A program made the translations under genes and the position numbers. Positions 63,177 through 64,000 of a stretch of DNA of 64,000 nt are shown in pieces. Source of the DNA: Micromonospora sp. WMMD1102 (lineage in GTDB: Bacteria > Actinomycetota > Actinomycetes > Mycobacteriales > Micromonosporaceae); contig NZ_JARUBN010000001.1 of assembly GCF_029626265.1 (NCBI RefSeq), positions 4,901,001-4,965,000 of the forward strand, in the 5' to 3' direction. The notes below the pieces were generated by a model. The model saw only the letters and a program-made list of their open reading frames with translations, was not told the DNA's origin and made no database searches. The stretch's first letter is position 1, and every line of letters starts with the position of its first letter.

Positions 63177-64000
63177 ATGACTAGGTCCAGGGCGACCAAT
63201 GCCGGCCTGGCGTCGGCCGCCGTCGCGTTACTGGCGTCGTCCGCGGTTGTCGTGGCATTGCCGGCAGGTGCCGCGGCTGCCGGCTGCTCGGTGAACTATG
63301 CCGTGTCCTCGCAATGGCAGGGCGGATTCGGCGCCAACGTGTCGATCACGAACCTGGGCGACCCGCTGAACGGCTGGACGTTGACGTGGTCGTTCGGCGC
63401 CGGACAGACGGTGACGCAGGCGTGGAACACGACGCTGACGCAGAGTGGTTCGACGGTGACGGCAAGGAGCGTGAGTTACAACGGTTCGGTCGGCACCAAC
63501 GCCTCGGTGTCGTTCGGCTTCAACGGATCGTGGACCGGCAGCAACCCGGTGCCGACGAGCTTCGCCGTGAACGGCGTGACGTGCACCGGCGGCACCGTGC
63601 CGACCACCAACCCGACCAACCCGCCGACCAACCCCCCGACCAACCCGCCCACCCCGCCGCCGACCACGACCCCGCCGCCGACCGGTACGTGCAACCTGCC
63701 GTCGTCGTACCGGTGGTCGTCGACCGGTGCCCTGGCGCAGCCGAGGTCGGGTTGGGTGTCGTTGAAGGACTTCACCTACGCCCCCTACAACGGTCAGCAC
63801 CTCGTCTACGCCACCACGCACGACACCGGGACCTCGTGGGGGTCGATGAACTTCGGCCTGTTCTCCAACTGGAACCAGATGGGCTCGGCCAGCCAGAACG
63901 CGATGTCGTCCGGAACCGTCGCACCGTCGCTGTTCTACTTCGCCCCGCGCAACATCTGGGTGCTCGCCTACCAGTGGGGCGGGACCGCGTTCTCCTACCG
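63177..64000 (+). CDS. CBM2-GH62 alpha-L-arabinofuranosidase, 5' part
   Basis: 274 codons, cut by the window edge. Signal peptide (about 1-36), CBM2 from [25 protein letters not shown] to VNGVTC with conserved Trp residues and end Cys, a Pro/Thr/Asn linker, then the GH62 start [60 protein letters not shown]. It removes arabinose side chains from xylan and binds cellulose/xylan by CBM2. ATG 63177 follows AGGAGG. A LacI-like operator suggests sugar induction. Confidence 0.92.
   Translation, partial: MTRSRATNAGLASAAVALLASSAVVVALPAGAAAAGCSVNYAVSSQWQGGFGANVSITNLGDPLNGWTLTWSFGAGQTVTQAWNTTLTQSGSTVTARSVSYNGSVGTNASVSFGFNGSWTGSNPVPTSFAVNGVTCTGGTVPTTNPTNPPTNPPTNPPTPPPTTTPPPTGTCNLPSSYRWSSTGALAQPRSGWVSLKDFTYAPYNGQHLVYATTHDTGTSWGSMNFGLFSNWNQMGSASQNAMSSGTVAPSLFYFAPRNIWVLAYQWGGTAFSY

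Overview
The window is very G+C-rich, densely coded actinobacterial chromosome. GTG starts, ATGA overlaps, WhiA, RbpA, a mycothiol-type DinB protein, an actinobacterial CoaE-GrpB fusion and a CBM2-GH62 arabinofuranosidase together point to Micromonosporaceae (Micromonospora or a close relative). The family-level call is inference. No integrase, transposase or CRISPR array was found.

Layout. 1-7.5 kb: end of pgl, then on the minus strand the central-carbon and sporulation block rbpA, secG, tpiA, pgk, gap, whiA, yvcK, rapZ. A 56-bp tandem repeat lies between gap and pgk. 7.7-11.1 kb: an ArsR-like regulator with an MFS exporter, a membrane protein and a secreted lysozyme-fold protein sit where uvrC would normally adjoin rapZ. 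11.6-18.7 kb: uvrC, a Tat/lipobox Rieske protein, uvrA and rsgA (minus). 18.9-21.6 kb: DinB/MDMPI protein, MBL hydrolase, alpha/beta hydrolase and a 42-codon small ORF (plus).

21.7-24.9 kb is the most unusual part: a tRNA array of 16 contiguous tRNA-like genes, an HNH nuclease gene, a DUF7873-like gene and two loci where the T-arm/3' acceptor half precedes the 5' acceptor/D-arm half. At these two loci the acceptor strands (7 of 7) and anticodon-stem strands (5 of 5) pair only if the gene is circularly permuted. Both have a 6-nt spacer beginning CTCC between mature 3' and 5' ends. Several array tRNAs are odd: leucine anticodons on short-variable-loop bodies, C33 instead of U33, damaged anticodon stems. 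A 17-bp inverted repeat brackets most of the array.

25-33.4 kb: SCO4848-like and DedA membrane proteins, cold-shock protein, a second ArsR/MFS pair beside a perfect 44-bp palindrome, a nucleoside-diphosphate-sugar epimerase-like protein, a phage-type amidase, a lipoprotein lytic transglycosylase and a DedA-PAP2 fusion. 33.5-38.6 kb: typA, then a beta-lactamase-fold hydrolase, L-Ala-D/L-Glu epimerase and NlpC/P60 peptidase, which look like a murein-peptide salvage set. 38.7-44.3 kb: terC under a yybP-ykoY (Mn2+) riboswitch, pnuC-nadR for NAD salvage, an ABM protein, an orphan STM4013-type hydrolase and an SDR. 44.4-55.1 kb: uvrB, coaE-grpB, rpsA, a methyltransferase, Uma2, a DUF2945/DUF3140 pair and polA. 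55.3-62.5 kb: the livKHMGF branched-chain amino-acid ABC operon (minus), a lipoprotein and an ANTAR response regulator. The end has a lone short-variable-loop tRNA-Leu(CAA), paired operator-like repeats and the start of a secreted CBM2-GH62 enzyme cut by the window edge.
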